A stretch of DNA of 64,000 nucleotides from positions 62,001 through 126,000 of the forward strand of contig CACKXQ010000001.1 of assembly GCA_902604245.1 (NCBI GenBank). The letters are read 5' to 3'. The notes under the pieces are model-generated. The model searched no databases. It was not told where the DNA came from and saw only the letters and a program-made list of their open reading frames with translations. Origin of the DNA: an uncultured Pelagibacteraceae bacterium (lineage in GTDB: Bacteria > Pseudomonadota > Alphaproteobacteria > Pelagibacterales > Pelagibacteraceae). The position numbers and the translations under genes were made by a program. Shown here piece after piece: positions 53,605 to 61,770 of this stretch (the first letter of the stretch is position 1; every line of letters begins with the position of its first letter).

Positions 53605-54706
53605 TTTAAATCAACAAGATCTTCAAAAATCTTTAAACTATTGTCAAGGTGTAATTGAAAAAAGAAGTACATTACCAATACTTTCTAATGTATTATTGGA
53701 TGTAAGTAATGGAAAACTAACAATAACAGCGACCGATCTTGATTTAATTTTTATTCATCAAATTCCAAACGTAGAAATATTAGAGGAGGGTAAAACTACT
53801 TCATCTTCATCAATAATGTATGATATTGTAAGAAAATTTTCATCTGGAAGTAAAATTAATTTTTCTAATCCTAGTGAAAATAAATTACATTTAGAATCTG
53901 ATAAATCTGTTTTCAACCTAAATTGTATTAATGCTTCTGAATTTCCGTTAACAGATGAAAACTTTAATGAAAATGAGTTTTCGATTAAATCAAAAGAGCT
54001 TCTAAAATTATTAAATAAGTGTAAATTTTCAGTGTCTAACGACGAAACAAGACATTATTTAAGTGGAATTTTTTTACATCAGACAGAAGTTGAAGATAAA
54101 AATTTTTTAACAGCTGCAGCTACTGATAGTCATAGGATGTCTATATCAAAGATAAGACTCCAAAATAAAGTCCAATTTGATCAGATAATATTACCAAAGA
54201 AGACTATTTTTCAACTTTGTTCATTATTAGAGGACTATGAAGGTGAAGTAAAAATATCAAATATTAAATCAAAAATTAAATTTGAAATTAACAATAGTAT
54301 ATTGATATCAAAGCTTATTGATGGAAAATTTCCAAACTACGTACAGGTAATTCCAAAGGAAAACCAAAAAAAATTAGAAGTTGATCTAAAATCATTTTTA
54401 AATTCGGTAGATAGGGTTGCGTCAGTCTCATTAGATAAAAAAGATGGTGTAAAATTCAATCTTTCAAAAGATAATTTAGATCTTTCGGTTAACAATACAA
54501 ATAGCGGTGATGGTAAAGAAAGTTTAAGCGTTAAGTTTGATCACGAGTTAGATATAAGCTTTAATTCTAGGTATTTAATTGATGTTGCTTCACAACTTGA
54601 TGGAGATAACATTGAGATTTATTTAAAAGATACAGGTTCACCAGCCTTAATTAGAGACCCAGCTGATTATGATAGCATATATGTTGTAATGCCAATGAAG
54701 GGCTAA
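53594..54706 (+). CDS. dnaN: DNA polymerase III beta clamp
   Basis: A 370-residue sliding clamp with three repeats. MKFSLNQQDLQKSLNYCQGV and the LPILSNVLLDVSNGKLTITA then TDLDL (about 28-52) match DnaN, as does AATDSHRMSISKI (about 175-187) and the C-terminal SPALIRDPADYDSIYVVMPM. It begins inside the dnaA end and converges on plsC with a four-base overlap. Confidence 0.97.
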   Translation: MKFSLNQQDLQKSLNYCQGVIEKRSTLPILSNVLLDVSNGKLTITATDLDLIFIHQIPNVEILEEGKTTSSSSIMYDIVRKFSSGSKINFSNPSENKLHLESDKSVFNLNCINASEFPLTDENFNENEFSIKSKELLKLLNKCKFSVSNDETRHYLSGIFLHQTEVEDKNFLTAAATDSHRMSISKIRLQNKVQFDQIILPKKTIFQLCSLLEDYEGEVKISNIKSKIKFEINNSILISKLIDGKFPNYVQVIPKENQKKLEVDLKSFLNSVDRVASVSLDKKDGVKFNLSKDNLDLSVNNTNSGDGKESLSVKFDHELDISFNSRYLIDVASQLDGDNIEIYLKDTGSPALIRDPADYDSIYVVMPMKG

Positions 54707-55413
54707 TTCATTAATTTTAACTCAGTATATATTTTATCCTCAATATAACTTGTAAAGTCTGCTGGCTCCATTCCAGGTCTTACTGCTGGAAGAATTGATA
54801 TTGTTATTATTTTTTTTGAAGATAATTTTCCATCTTTTGGCCAAACATTTCCAGAATTTATCGCCACAGGTTGGCAATTTATTTTTAATTCGTCATAAAT
54901 TCTACCAACACCTTTTTTAAAAGGAATTATTTCATTTGGTAAAACTCTTGTTCCTTGAGGAAAAATAATTATTGGTCTTTCTGAATTTCTTATAGAATTT
55001 TTTATTTTATCTATTAAACCTAAATTATCTTTACTAATTTTATTTCTATTAATTGAAATTGATCCTATCTTTTTTAAATACCAGCCAAATATAGGTATTT
55101 TGATTAATTCATATTTTAAAATAAATATTGGTGAATTAAAAATTGTTTGTAGGTAAAAAGTCTCAAACATCGATTGATGAGAGCAAGCAATAAAAAACTT
55201 TTCATTTTTAATAATATTTTCCTTACCCTTAACAATTATTTTTGTTTGCAAAAAAATCTGAAGGCAAACGGCTGCCCACCTTCCCATCATTTTTCCACCG
55301 AATAAAACTATTTTAGTTGGCATTATTAATGATGGTAAAAATATTATTGAAATTAAAGATATACCTAAGAAGAAAAAAAATAAAAATAAAAGTTTTCTTA
55401 TCATTTTTGTCAA
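54703..55413 (-). CDS. plsC: 1-acyl-sn-glycerol-3-phosphate acyltransferase
   Basis: A 236-residue PlsC that makes phosphatidic acid. An N-terminal membrane helix (LLFLFFFLGISLISIIFLPS) is followed by the acyltransferase motifs FIACSHQSMFETF (about 78-90), ISINRNK and IIIFPQGTRVLP (about 155). The first motif is H-x4-E rather than H-x4-D, a variant that also occurs in other alphaproteobacterial PlsC. It follows lysA by 3 bp on the same strand. Confidence 0.9.
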   Translation of the reverse strand: MTKMIRKLLFLFFFFLGISLISIIFLPSLIMPTKIVLFGGKMMGRWAAVCLQIFLQTKIIVKGKENIIKNEKFFIACSHQSMFETFYLQTIFNSPIFILKYELIKIPIFGWYLKKIGSISINRNKISKDNLGLIDKIKNSIRNSERPIIIFPQGTRVLPNEIIPFKKGVGRIYDELKINCQPVAINSGNVWPKDGKLSSKKIITISILPAVRPGMEPADFTSYIEDKIYTELKLMN

Positions 55414-55416
55414 AAA

Positions 55417-56631
55417 CTAAATTATATCTTTTAGTTTTTGTCTTTTTTTAATTACACTTATTTTTGAACCATTAATTAATATTTCAGCAGGTTTAGGTCT
55501 AATGTTATAATTTGAGGATAACGATGATCCATATGCTCCTACGTCACAAATAATAATATAATCTTTCTCATTTAATTTTTGAAATTTATTTGTCGTTAAG
55601 AATTTATCTGTAGTTTCACAAATCGGACCGACAAAATCATAACTTTTCTTAGTCATTTTATTGGTTTTTTTTAATGGAATTATTTTATGCCTAGCCCCAT
55701 ACAACGCAGGTCTCATAAAATCATTCATAGCTGCATCTATAATAATAAAATCTTTTTTAGAATTTTCTTTTATATAAATAATTTTTGAAATTAATATTGC
55801 AGTATCACCAATAATTGATCTACCAGGTTCAAAAATAATTTTTGATTTATGCTTTTTTAAAAATTTTTTAATAATTTGATTATATTTTTTATAATTAAAT
55901 TTTTTATTATCTTTGTTATAATCAATACCCATACCACCACCAAGATCTATATACTCGAAATTAAAGTTAATTTTTTTTATTAATTTACCTATAACGTTAA
56001 GCATTTTTTGGTATGGCTTATGATCTAGAATTTGACTTCCAATATGCACACTTAAACATTTTAAATTTAAAAATTTTGAATTATTTATATACTTTGAAAC
56101 TTCAATAAATATCTTTTCACTAACACCAAATTTATTTTCTTTTTTACCAGTTGAAATTTGTTTAATTGTTTTTGCATCTGTATTTGGATTTAATCTAATT
56201 CCAATATTTACCTTTTTATTCTTAGATTTTGCTATACTTTCTATTTCTAATATTTCACTTTTTGACTCACAATTAATCAGTAAAATATTTTTATCTATCG
56301 CGTAAATCAATTCTGACCTAGTTTTACCCACTCCAGAAAAAACAATCTTTTTGGAATTTATTCCTGCTTTAAGAGCAATCATTAATTCACCTTTTGAGAC
56401 AACATCAGCTCCTAATCCACTTCGTTTAATTAGTTTAAGTATTTCTTGATTACAGTTTGACTTTGTTGAAAAACATATGATTGGAGAAAACGATTTAAAA
56501 CTTCTTTTAAAGTTACTTATATTTTCATTAATTTTTTTCTTCGAATAGCAAAAAATTGGTGTTTCAAATTTTTTAATTACTTTAGTGAGGCTGGATTTTT
56601 CGACTGTAAAAATATTATTGATATATTTCAT
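55417..56631 (-). CDS. lysA: Diaminopimelate decarboxylase
   Basis: A 404-residue PLP enzyme giving lysine from meso-diaminopimelate. The PLP lysine is in ICFSTKSNCN (about 53-62); SVHIGSQI (about 193), YIDLGGGMGIDY, FEPGRSIIG and VGPICETTDKFL (about 338) are conserved sites. The frame is open to 56682, but the ATG at 56631 begins at the usual MKYINN start; it lies 17 bp inside the LptM-like gene. Together with dapB it completes lysine synthesis in part. Confidence 0.94.
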   Translation of the reverse strand: MKYINNIFTVEKSSLTKVIKKFETPIFCYSKKKINENISNFKRSFKSFSPIICFSTKSNCNQEILKLIKRSGLGADVVSKGELMIALKAGINSKKIVFSGVGKTRSELIYAIDKNILLINCESKSEILEIESIAKSKNKKVNIGIRLNPNTDAKTIKQISTGKKENKFGVSEKIFIEVSKYINNSKFLNLKCLSVHIGSQILDHKPYQKMLNVIGKLIKKINFNFEYIDLGGGMGIDYNKDNKKFNYKKYNQIIKKFLKKHKSKIIFEPGRSIIGDTAILISKIIYIKENSKKDFIIIDAAMNDFMRPALYGARHKIIPLKKTNKMTKKSYDFVGPICETTDKFLTTNKFQKLNEKDYIIICDVGAYGSSLSSNYNIRPKPAEILINGSKISVIKKRQKLKDII

Positions 56632-56779
56632 CTTTTTTTGGCATTTTAAATATGTTATTAAAATTATTAAATTTCGTAACATTATTATTTAATGATGCCT
56701 CATATTTTGGCTCATTTTTTCTTCCACATGAAGTTAATAAAATTAGACACATGGTAATTAAAGTTATTTTTTTAATCAT
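56615..56779 (-). CDS. lptM: LptM/YifL-like small lipoprotein
   Basis: A 54-residue product: MIKKITLITMCLILLTSCGR with the lipobox LTSC (acylated Cys at residue 18), followed by KNEPKYEASL and an Asn-rich tail. It lies between argH and lysA, where proteobacteria encode this tiny lipoprotein, which in E. coli (LptM) helps the LPS transport protein LptD fold with disulfides. The Gly-x-Lys-Gly-Pro-Leu core of typical members is reduced to GRKNEP here. It starts 3 bp after argH and overlaps the lysA start by 17 bp. Confidence 0.75.
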   Translation of the reverse strand: MIKKITLITMCLILLTSCGRKNEPKYEASLNNNVTKFNNFNNIFKMPKKDEIYQ

Positions 56780-56781
56780 AG

Positions 56782-58170
56782 TTATTTCTTTTTGTAACTT
56801 AATATCATTTTCTTAATGTTGTCGAAAGAAGTTCCACCATAAGAAACTTTAGAATTAACAGATTTTTTAGGTTCAAATACTTTCAGAACATCAGCGGTTA
56901 AACCTTTTTCAATTTTATTTATCTCTTTTATAGTGAGTTCTGACAATTTTTTTTTATTTTTTTCGGCAAAATTTATGATTTTAGCTGTTTGTAAATAGGC
57001 TTTTCTAAATGGATAATTTAATTCTCTAACCATATAATCTGCTAAATCAGTTGCTGTAATGTAACCACTTTCTGCAAGTTCGATCATTCTTTTCTTATCT
57101 GGCGAAAAATTTTTAAGAACATCATTTAATATAATCAATGAATTTATTAATTGATCAAACGATTTAAAGACAATTTCTTTATCATCTTGTAAATCTTTAA
57201 AATAAGAAAGGGGCAATCCTTTTAATATTGTAAGCATAGAAAATAGATTTCCAAATATGAAACCTGTTTTGCCTCTCAAGTACTCTAGTGGATCAGGATT
57301 TTTTTTTTGAGGCATAATGGATGATCCAGTTACAATTTTATCATTCAAATTAATAAGTTTAAAAGCATCTGAATTCCAGATTATAAACTCCTCTGCAATC
57401 CTAGAGATGTGAACAGCACATGCAGAGCAAGAATAGAGAAAATCAATTACAAAATCTCTATCAGAAACAGTATCAATTGAGTTTTTAGTAGGTCTGTCGA
57501 AACCTAATTTTTTTGAAGTATAAAATCTATCAATTTTAAAAGAAGTACCTGTTAAAGCAGCTACACCAAGTGGATTTTCATTAAGACTCTCTAAATTATT
57601 TTGAAATCTATTTCTATCCCTATTAAACATCTCTAAGTAAGCCATTAAGTAATGAGCAAAAGAAACTGGTTGTGCATTTTTAAGGTGTGTGAAACCAGGC
57701 ATAACTGTCTCAACATTTTTTTCTGCTTTTTTTAAAATATTTTTAATTGTTGCGTCAATGTTTTTAATAATTTCTTTATTAGCATTTCTTAACCAAATTT
57801 TAAAATCTGTGACAACCTGATCGTTTCTTGATCTCGCAGTGTGAATATACCCTGCGTCTTCTCCAATTAGTTCAAAGAGTCTGTGTTCTATATTCATATG
57901 AATATCCTCAAGCTTGTCATCAAAAATAAGTTTTTTTTTTATAATTTCGTTCTTAATTCTATTCAAACCCCATACTATTTTATTCTTAATTTTAAAATTT
58001 ATAATTTTTTGTCTAAACAGCATCTCAACATGTACAATTGAAGCTTCAATGTCTTCTCTAAATAATCTTTTATCGATTGAAATTGATCCACCAACCTTTT
58101 TAAAAAGGTTTATTTTTTGCTTTTTAATTCTAGTATTCCAAATTGGCTGATTGTTTTTATTTTTACCCAT
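56782..58170 (-). CDS. argH: Argininosuccinate lyase
   Basis: A 462-residue enzyme of the fumarase/lyase superfamily, cleaving argininosuccinate to arginine and fumarate. VGGSISIDKRL at the N-terminus, HTARSRNDQVVTDF (about 110-123), MPGFTHLKNAQPVSFAHYLM, and the mobile loop GSSIMPQKKNPDPLEYLRGK (about 279-298) with the catalytic Ser are all present. Length is normal. First of argH-lptM-lysA-plsC; 23 bp from the divergent TlpA-like gene. Confidence 0.96.
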   Translation of the reverse strand: MGKNKNNQPIWNTRIKKQKINLFKKVGGSISIDKRLFREDIEASIVHVEMLFRQKIINFKIKNKIVWGLNRIKNEIIKKKLIFDDKLEDIHMNIEHRLFELIGEDAGYIHTARSRNDQVVTDFKIWLRNANKEIIKNIDATIKNILKKAEKNVETVMPGFTHLKNAQPVSFAHYLMAYLEMFNRDRNRFQNNLESLNENPLGVAALTGTSFKIDRFYTSKKLGFDRPTKNSIDTVSDRDFVIDFLYSCSACAVHISRIAEEFIIWNSDAFKLINLNDKIVTGSSIMPQKKNPDPLEYLRGKTGFIFGNLFSMLTILKGLPLSYFKDLQDDKEIVFKSFDQLINSLIILNDVLKNFSPDKKRMIELAESGYITATDLADYMVRELNYPFRKAYLQTAKIINFAEKNKKKLSELTIKEINKIEKGLTADVLKVFEPKKSVNSKVSYGGTSFDNIKKMILSYKKK

Positions 58171-58193
58171 GATATTTAATTAAATTAAATTGT

Positions 58194-58724
58194 ATGAAAA
58201 TCATTTTTTTTAATTATCTTATAATAATATTTTACTTAATATCATCTAGCGTCTCATATTCAATAGAACGTCCAGAAATAAAGAATCTTATAGTACATAA
58301 AGACAAGAAAAAAATTGAAAATATAGAATTTATTAAATCTGAAGGTCAAAAAGTAAGTTTAAATAATTTTAAATCAAACCCATTAATAATAAATTTCTGG
58401 GCTACTTGGTGCGCTCCTTGCAAAAAAGAAATGCCATCTTTGGATAAACTGAAAACTTTAAATGAATTTAAAAATATAAATATAATTCCAATTAATATCG
58501 GTGGCGAAAGTTATAAAAAATCTAAAGAGTTTTTTGACAAAATCAAAATTAAGAATTTAGATATATTCACAGGATCTGGACCAGAGTTTTCCCAGATATT
58601 TAAACTTCGAGGATTACCCACAACTATTCTAATAGACCGAAATGGTTTTGAGATTGGAAGAATTGTTGGTTACATTGACTTTAATGATCAGTCTTTACTT
58701 GATTGGTTATCAAAAAATTTATGA
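58194..58724 (+). CDS. TlpA-like periplasmic thioredoxin
   Basis: A 176-residue exported thioredoxin: N-terminal hydrophobic segment (residues 1-22, signal or anchor), then a TlpA/ResA fold with INFWATWCAPCKKEMPSLDK (about 64-83) holding the CxxC active site CAPC, and the cis-Pro in LRGLPTTILID (about 143-153). It probably reduces Cys in periplasmic proteins such as cytochrome-related factors. Its position opposite argH is common in alphaproteobacteria. The stop overlaps the esterase ATG. Confidence 0.88.
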   Translation: MKIIFFNYLIIIFYLISSSVSYSIERPEIKNLIVHKDKKKIENIEFIKSEGQKVSLNNFKSNPLIINFWATWCAPCKKEMPSLDKLKTLNEFKNINIIPINIGGESYKKSKEFFDKIKIKNLDIFTGSGPEFSQIFKLRGLPTTILIDRNGFEIGRIVGYIDFNDQSLLDWLSKNL

Positions 58725-59377
58725 AATTTTCATTAAATACAACAATAATAAAACCAGAAAATAACGAGGAAGTTAAAAGTGCTGTAATTTTACTTCATGG
58801 ATATGGAGGTGACGGTAAAGATATCAGTATGTTAACTTTAAACTGGAAAAGATTTTTAAAAAATACAGTTTTTTTATGTCCTGATGCACATGAAGTATGC
58901 AGTATTAATCCAGCAGGGTTTCAATGGTTTGATTTAAATAATGAAGATACAGAATATACTCTTCAAGAATCGAAAAAGGCAGAAAATGTTTTAAACAATT
59001 ATATTGCTGAAGTAAGCAATTATTTTAATTTAGAATATTCACAAATTTGTGTTTCTGGTTTCAGTCAAGGATGTATGATGTCATTAAATGTTGGTCTGAC
59101 ATCTGAAAAAGAATTTAGTTGTATCGTAGGATTTTCTGGAAGAATTATAAACATGAAGGATTTATCTCCAAGAATAAAAACTAAACCTGATATTCTAATG
59201 ATACATGGTGAAAATGACACAATTGTCCCGCCAAATAATTTACTAGAAGCTAAGGACTTTTTTATTAGAAATAAAATTAAAATTGAAACTTTAATGATTA
59301 AAAACTGTGATCACCATATACCTATGGAAGCTTCGAGTGCGGCATTAAACTTTATAAAAAAAAAAATATTCAGTTAA
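58721..59377 (+). CDS. Phospholipase/carboxylesterase family hydrolase
   Basis: A 218-residue alpha/beta hydrolase: VILLHGYGGDGKDISML (oxyanion region, about 24-40), nucleophile Ser in CVSGFSQGCMMSLN (G-x-S-x-G, about 111-124), Asp in MIHGENDTIVPPN (about 168) and His in CDHHIPMEA (about 200). The family cleaves short-chain esters or lysophospholipids. The frame is open from 58703 but the ATG at 58721, overlapping the TlpA stop as ATGA, was chosen. Confidence 0.85.
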   Translation: MKFSLNTTIIKPENNEEVKSAVILLHGYGGDGKDISMLTLNWKRFLKNTVFLCPDAHEVCSINPAGFQWFDLNNEDTEYTLQESKKAENVLNNYIAEVSNYFNLEYSQICVSGFSQGCMMSLNVGLTSEKEFSCIVGFSGRIINMKDLSPRIKTKPDILMIHGENDTIVPPNNLLEAKDFFIRNKIKIETLMIKNCDHHIPMEASSAALNFIKKKIFS

Positions 59378-59423
59378 TAAATATTTAATATAATATTAGT
59401 TGTGTTGATAAAAAATATATTTA

Positions 59424-60008
59424 ATGTATGTTTTAGGTATGATTGAGCTTTCTGATCAAAGTATCTCTTTAGAAAAATGTCCTGCATTAGTTTTAAATGC
59501 AGATTACAGACCTTTAAGTTATTATCCACTTTCATTATGGAGTTGGCAGGACTCAATTAAATCTGTTTTCTTAGATAGAGTTTCTATTGTTAGTTATTAT
59601 GACAGACAAATAAGAAGTCCTTCGTTTAGTATGAAACTTCCAAGTGTAATTGCTCTAAAATCATACATTAGACCTCAATCAAATCCTAACTTTACAAGGT
59701 TTAATGTATTTTTAAGAGATAAGTTTAGCTGTCAATACTGCGGTAGCAAAAATGAATTAACATTTGATCATTTACTACCAAGGTCAAAGGGTGGAAAAAC
59801 TAATTGGGATAATGTTGTAACAGCTTGTTCTTCCTGTAATGTTAAAAAGGGAGGAAGACTTATTAAGAATTCAGGTATGACATTAAGCCAGTGGCCTTTT
59901 CAACCCACCACAGAGGATCTTCATAAAAATGGTAAGAATTTTCCACCAAACTTTTTACATAAAAGTTGGATGGACTATTTGTATTGGGACGTTGAACTTG
60001 AACCGTAA
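59424..60008 (+). CDS. HNH-endonuclease-family protein
   Basis: A 194-residue product. The N-terminal half (ALVLNADYRPLSYYPLSLWS) is a conserved extension of a family widespread in alphaproteobacteria. The HNH centre is in the second half: FSCQYCGSKNELTFDHLLPR then SKGGKTNWDNVV with the zinc CxxC pairs (CQYC and CSSC). Target unknown; it is found as a chromosomal gene rather than in a restriction system. The start may instead be the in-frame ATG at 59439. Convergent with coq7, no gap. Confidence 0.8.
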   Translation: MYVLGMIELSDQSISLEKCPALVLNADYRPLSYYPLSLWSWQDSIKSVFLDRVSIVSYYDRQIRSPSFSMKLPSVIALKSYIRPQSNPNFTRFNVFLRDKFSCQYCGSKNELTFDHLLPRSKGGKTNWDNVVTACSSCNVKKGGRLIKNSGMTLSQWPFQPTTEDLHKNGKNFPPNFLHKSWMDYLYWDVELEP

Positions 60009-60542
60009 CTAAATTTTTTCAGAGATTTTTATAGCAACCTTAGAACCAGTTTTAATTACTTTGTCCATAATTGAATAAACACCTTTTTTTGTAGCACCCT
60101 TCTCGTAGGCTATATCTTTATGGTCTAATTCGTCTTGTCTAAATTTTATTATTTTTTCCTTTAAATCCTTTTCATCCCCCTCTATTTGGTCAATTTGGCT
60201 TTTATAATGTTCGTCTATTACCTCTTCAACTGAGGCCGTACATAACATCGCTGCTTTTTTTCCAAGTATCGTTGAACCAAATCCAAGACCTAGTCCAAGC
60301 AAATCCCATAATGGTAGTAATTTTGTTGGTTTTATATTTCTTTTTTCTATTTCATCCTCAAAAAAATTTGAATGTTCCTCCTCATGCTTCTTCATTTCTC
60401 CAATAATTTGTTTCAAATCATCATTTTTTACAATAGTATTTAAAGCAAGCAGTTGACCCTCATAAATTTTAATTGCACCTCTTTCTCCAGCGTGATCCAC
60501 TCTTATAAATTCTTCTAATTTTTTTTTATTAGTTTTTTTCAT
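60009..60542 (-). CDS. coq7: Demethoxyubiquinone hydroxylase (COQ7)
   Basis: A 177-residue diiron protein. FIRVDHAGERGAIKIYEGQL (about 13-32) and HEEEHSNFFEDEI (about 55-67) supply the first ligands; SVEEVIDEHY and RQDELDHKDIAYE (about 108 and 144) supply the rest (E, E-x2-H twice). It hydroxylates the quinone ring using oxygen. The frame is open to 60572 within dsbB; the ATG at 60542 was chosen, leaving a 14-bp overlap with the dsbB stop. dsbB-coq7 is a common pair. Confidence 0.92.
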   Translation of the reverse strand: MKKTNKKKLEEFIRVDHAGERGAIKIYEGQLLALNTIVKNDDLKQIIGEMKKHEEEHSNFFEDEIEKRNIKPTKLLPLWDLLGLGLGFGSTILGKKAAMLCTASVEEVIDEHYKSQIDQIEGDEKDLKEKIIKFRQDELDHKDIAYEKGATKKGVYSIMDKVIKTGSKVAIKISEKI

Positions 60543-61008
60543 AGACCAACGTTCTAATAGAAAAAATAACAATTAAAATTGATAAAATTGTATTAATTGC
60601 CGCTAGTGAAATTCCAAGAATTTTAAAAGTAGCATCTTTACAGTTAACAGGCATAGTTTTGTTAAGAGACTCTAGTAATTTCGATTTATTCAAAATATCT
60701 GATGATCCATTTATACAGGCTGATAGCTCATCAAATATACTATTCTCAATTCCAAAATGATACCCAGATAGTATAGCGCTCAAAGCAAATATTATAGTTG
60801 TAACTATTAAAATTTGATCATTATTCGAATAATTAAACCCGATAAAGCTTACGAATATTGCAGCCAGGTAAGGTAACCTTTGATAAATACATAACTTACA
60901 GGGTTGATACTGCAATATATACTCAATGTATAAAGCTGAAATTATTGAAATTAATGAGATAGATAAAATAATTAAATAAAAATTTTTTCTATCAGGAAAT
61001 AGGATCAT
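60529..61008 (-). CDS. dsbB: Disulfide bond formation protein DsbB
   Basis: A 159-residue inner-membrane protein with four predicted helices. The first periplasmic loop carries YQPCKLCIYQRLPY (CxxC, about 34-47) with the conserved Arg, and the second loop carries the paired Cys in SACINGSSDIL and MPVNCKDA (about 97 and 119). It oxidises DsbA-type proteins using ubiquinone. Position between DedA and coq7 fits. The Cys-rich exported proteins here would be substrates. Confidence 0.88.
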   Translation of the reverse strand: MILFPDRKNFYLIILSISLISIISALYIEYILQYQPCKLCIYQRLPYLAAIFVSFIGFNYSNNDQILIVTTIIFALSAILSGYHFGIENSIFDELSACINGSSDILNKSKLLESLNKTMPVNCKDATFKILGISLAAINTILSILIVIFSIRTLVYEKN

Positions 61009-61010
61009 AT

Positions 61011-61619
61011 TTAATTAATAAAATTATTTAAAAATTTATATATAAAATAAGCAAAAATAATTAGCATAACTGATAGCAAAATAGAGAATTTTAAAAGTTT
61101 TTTTTCAATAATTTTTTTCATTGTAGGTCCAAAGTTTCCAATTAAAAACGCTATTAAAAAAAAACGCGAACCTCTTGTTAGAAGAGAAATGACAATAAAA
61201 TACAAAATATTAAAGTTTATAAAACCACTTGTGATTGTAAGTAACTTAAAAGGTACTGGTGAAAAACCTGCAATTGCTAAAAGAGTTATCCAAGCTATAA
61301 CTCCACCTTCTGATGATACTTTATCTTTTAAAAATGAAGCATCATCTACACCGTAAATCTCAAAAATTTTAAGGCCAATTTCGTTAAAAAAAATATATCC
61401 AATAAGATAGCCAAGGCAAGCTCCCAAAACAGATCCTATAGTTGCAATTGATGCAATTCTAATCCATTCATGTTTTCGAGCTATTGTCATAGGAATTATC
61501 AAAACATCGGGGGGTATTGGGAATATAAAACTTTCAATAAAAGATATAAATCCCAAAATAGATTTTGATTTTTTATGACCTGCTAATTTAATAGTTTTAT
61601 TATACAGTTCTTTAAACAT
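61011..61619 (-). CDS. DedA-family membrane protein (YqaA subgroup)
   Basis: A 202-residue polytopic protein with four to five hydrophobic segments. ISFIESFIFPIPPDVLIIPM (about 24-43) and the GSVLGACLGYLIGYIF repeat (about 62-77), plus GFSPVPFKLLTITSGF (about 116-131), are DedA/SNARE-associated signatures. Members act in envelope lipid handling. The frame is open to 61670, up to the tRNA gene; the ATG at 61619 was preferred as it removes a non-conserved extension. Confidence 0.85.
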   Translation of the reverse strand: MFKELYNKTIKLAGHKKSKSILGFISFIESFIFPIPPDVLIIPMTIARKHEWIRIASIATIGSVLGACLGYLIGYIFFNEIGLKIFEIYGVDDASFLKDKVSSEGGVIAWITLLAIAGFSPVPFKLLTITSGFINFNILYFIVISLLTRGSRFFLIAFLIGNFGPTMKKIIEKKLLKFSILLSVMLIIFAYFIYKFLNNFIN

Positions 61620-61676
61620 ATTTTCTTTTAATATAATAAATGATTTAATACTATTACTTAAAATATGCAAAGTTTT

Positions 61677-61763
61677 GGGCGAATGGCGGAACTGGTAGAC
61701 GCGTTGGACTCAAAATCCAATAGTAGCAATACTGTGAGAGTTCGATTCTCTCTTTGCCCACCA
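61677..61763 (+). tRNA. tRNA-Leu (anticodon CAA)
   Basis: An 87-nt class II tRNA. Acceptor GGGCGAA pairs with TTTGCCC (one G-U), discriminator A and encoded CCA at 61761-61763. Anticodon arm TTGGA-CTCAAAA-TCCAA gives CAA, reading UUG. The D-loop GGCGGAACTGGTAGACGC, a variable arm and GAGAGTTCGATTCTCTC T-arm are clear. The acyl-CoA synthetase ATG is only 7 bp downstream. Confidence 0.96.
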
Positions 61764-61770
61764 AGAATTT

